From positions 15,811 to 38,467 of the forward strand of contig JAJYGS010000150.1 in the NCBI GenBank assembly GCA_021785055.1: DNA of 22,657 nt, given 5' to 3'. The position numbers and the translations under genes were made by a program. Each line of letters opens with the position of its first letter. The stretch's first letter is position 1. The notes under the pieces are model-generated. The model was not told the DNA's origin. It was given only the letters and a program-made list of their open reading frames with translations, and searched no databases. Below are positions 21,577 to 22,657 of this stretch, in pieces. The stretch comes from Nitrospirota bacterium (GTDB taxonomy: Bacteria; Nitrospirota; JACRHJ01).

Positions 21577-22657
21577 ATGGAACAGACAGGGCTTAGTATC
21601 TCCTCAATTCCGCAAACAGCCGTAAAATTTATCTCTTCGCCTTCCTCTTTTTACCGCGAGATGCCGAAAAAAGGGGGATATTTACAGCCGCTCGCCTTTG
21701 TTGTGGCCATGGGCGTGGCAGGCGGGATTATTCATGCGGCCCTTAGCCTTATACTTCTGACGATTATGCCCGGTGCCAGGATGGGCGCAATGGCCGGGAT
21801 GGCGGCAGGCATGGAGATTGTAACTATTATCCTCTTCCCCATAATGATGGCAATAGGCAGCTTTATCGGCGCGGCCATCCTCTTTGTAATATGGAAGCTT
21901 ATGGGTTCGGAGGAGGATTACGAGACCGCTTACCGGTGCGGGGCGTACGGAACGGCGCTCACGCCCATATACGTCCTCATCAACCTGATTCCCATTGCGG
22001 GACCTCTTGTCTCCATAGTGATTTCACTTTACATTCTCATAACCGCCAGCGTCGAGGTGCACAAACTCCCCGCCCGCAAGTCCTGGATAGTATTCGGGAC
22101 CATAGACGCCGTCATCATAGCCTTGTCCATACTCCTATTCGGTTCCGCCTATTTTATGGCTAAAAGATTCGCTCCCCGGACTGCAGGCGGACCGGCTTTT
22201 ACCGTCCCCGCCGCGACCGCCGCGCGTGGCCGGGCGCTGCAGCAGATGGATGCAACAATAAAAGCGATGGAAGACAAGATGAAGACCATGCCCCCGGCCC
22301 AGCAGGCTCAAATGCAGCGAATAATAGACCAGATGAAGCAGGCCCGGGAAAAAGCGGCCAGCAATAATGCACAGCCTGCCGCCCCTGTCGCAAGTCAACC
22401 GGCTTCCACGGCAGTCACCCCCATATCCGCCGCCGCCAAACCTGCTCCTGCCTCGCCGGTGGCGCAAAACCCCGCAGCAGCCGCCACATCTCACGCCAGC
22501 CGACAACCGGCTGCCGCTGGCGCGGTACAGCCCGCCTCCGGCACCCAAAACCCGGCGGTGCAACAGATGGACGCCACGATAAAAGCGATGGAAGACAGGC
22601 TGAACAGTCTGCCTCCGGAACAGCAGGTGCAGATGCGGCGCATGATAGACCAGATGA
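21577..22657 (+). CDS. Yip1-like multi-pass membrane protein with repeated soluble tail (partial)
   Basis: The frame opens at the ATG at 21577 (AAAAGGAGG 5 nt upstream) and is still open at the window end, so at least 360 residues. The N-terminal 210 residues resemble Yip1/YIP1-family proteins: a short amphipathic start (AVKFISSPSSFYREMPKKGG), then about five hydrophobic helices including AFVVAMGVAGGIIHAALSLI, IIVILF-type and YVLINLIPIAGPLVSIVISL. The segment ETAYRCGAYGTALTPIY is typical of the family. After a basic junction comes a soluble tail with a 32-residue unit (QQMDATIKAMED...PPAQQAQMQRIIDQM) at 222-253 and again at 329-360. An Ala/Pro/Gln-rich linker joins the two. More copies may follow. 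Function unknown; membrane organisation or transport is only a guess. Confidence 0.8.
   Translation, partial: MEQTGLSISSIPQTAVKFISSPSSFYREMPKKGGYLQPLAFVVAMGVAGGIIHAALSLILLTIMPGARMGAMAGMAAGMEIVTIILFPIMMAIGSFIGAAILFVIWKLMGSEEDYETAYRCGAYGTALTPIYVLINLIPIAGPLVSIVISLYILITASVEVHKLPARKSWIVFGTIDAVIIALSILLFGSAYFMAKRFAPRTAGGPAFTVPAATAARGRALQQMDATIKAMEDKMKTMPPAQQAQMQRIIDQMKQAREKAASNNAQPAAPVASQPASTAVTPISAAAKPAPASPVAQNPAAAATSHASRQPAAAGAVQPASGTQNPAVQQMDATIKAMEDRLNSLPPEQQVQMRRMIDQM
22240..22656 (+). repeat. Two copies of a 96-bp coding repeat in the Yip1-like gene
   Basis: The units at 22240-22335 and 22561-22656 are 107 codons apart and encode near-identical 32-residue segments. Many differences are synonymous, so the protein sequence appears to be under constraint rather than freshly duplicated. 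Confidence 0.85.

Noticed and set aside
1..22657. tRNA, rRNA, CRISPR array, insertion sequence, prophage or toxin-antitoxin genes
   Set aside because: I scanned the intergenic regions and the encoded proteins for these and found no cloverleaf, regularly spaced repeats, transposase, integrase or toxin/antitoxin motifs.

Overview
The window comes from the chromosome of a GC-rich, Gram-negative, diderm bacterium. The evidence is a tripartite RND efflux operon with an outer-membrane TolC-type channel, many Sec-exported periplasmic proteins, a lipoprotein adaptor, and an ECF sigma / zinc-finger anti-sigma pair. The two-CW protein, the DUF3106-like protein, the contiguous argD-argF-argG-argH order and the dispersed GTCATYCTGAG-bounded repeats point to a Nitrospirota or former-Deltaproteobacteria lineage. 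That placement is inference and cannot be settled by reading.

Layout. (1) 1-1789: the 5' end of a secreted alpha/beta hydrolase (minus), a small cysteine-rich two-CW protein (plus) and a SAM methyltransferase (plus) that looks leaderless. (2) 1796-9210: a five-gene minus-strand operon read from 9085 downward: TetR repressor, TolC-like channel, membrane-fusion adaptor, RND pump, crotonase-fold enzyme. Its promoter has a perfect TTGACA flanked by two similar 16-bp palindromes, a strong candidate for autoregulation. The pump gene is broken by a 23-bp tandem duplication in transmembrane helix 4; removing one copy restores a 1046-residue protein. (3) 9210-10854: repeat-rich intergenic DNA around a PHP-domain phosphoesterase gene, then a strong promoter with a leader of about 230 nt. 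(4) 10855-14259: a small secreted protein; a minus-strand operon of ECF sigma factor, anti-sigma factor and a periplasmic protein built from seven exact 18-residue repeats; and a secreted protein whose mature form is about 50% lysine. (5) 14358-21376: a minus-strand arginine operon, argD-argF-(unknown secreted protein)-argG-argH-glycerate kinase, with overlapping or abutting junctions. (6) 21577-22657: the start of a Yip1-like membrane protein whose soluble tail contains a repeated 32-residue unit; it runs off the window.

Most of the window is housekeeping (arginine synthesis) or familiar efflux machinery. The most notable features are the duplicated segment that breaks the pump, three copies of a palindromic dispersed repeat (one with a second repeat nested inside it, sitting within the efflux operon), the sigma/anti-sigma/18-residue-repeat module, and the lysine-rich exported protein. 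No tRNA, rRNA, CRISPR array, insertion sequence or phage gene was found.
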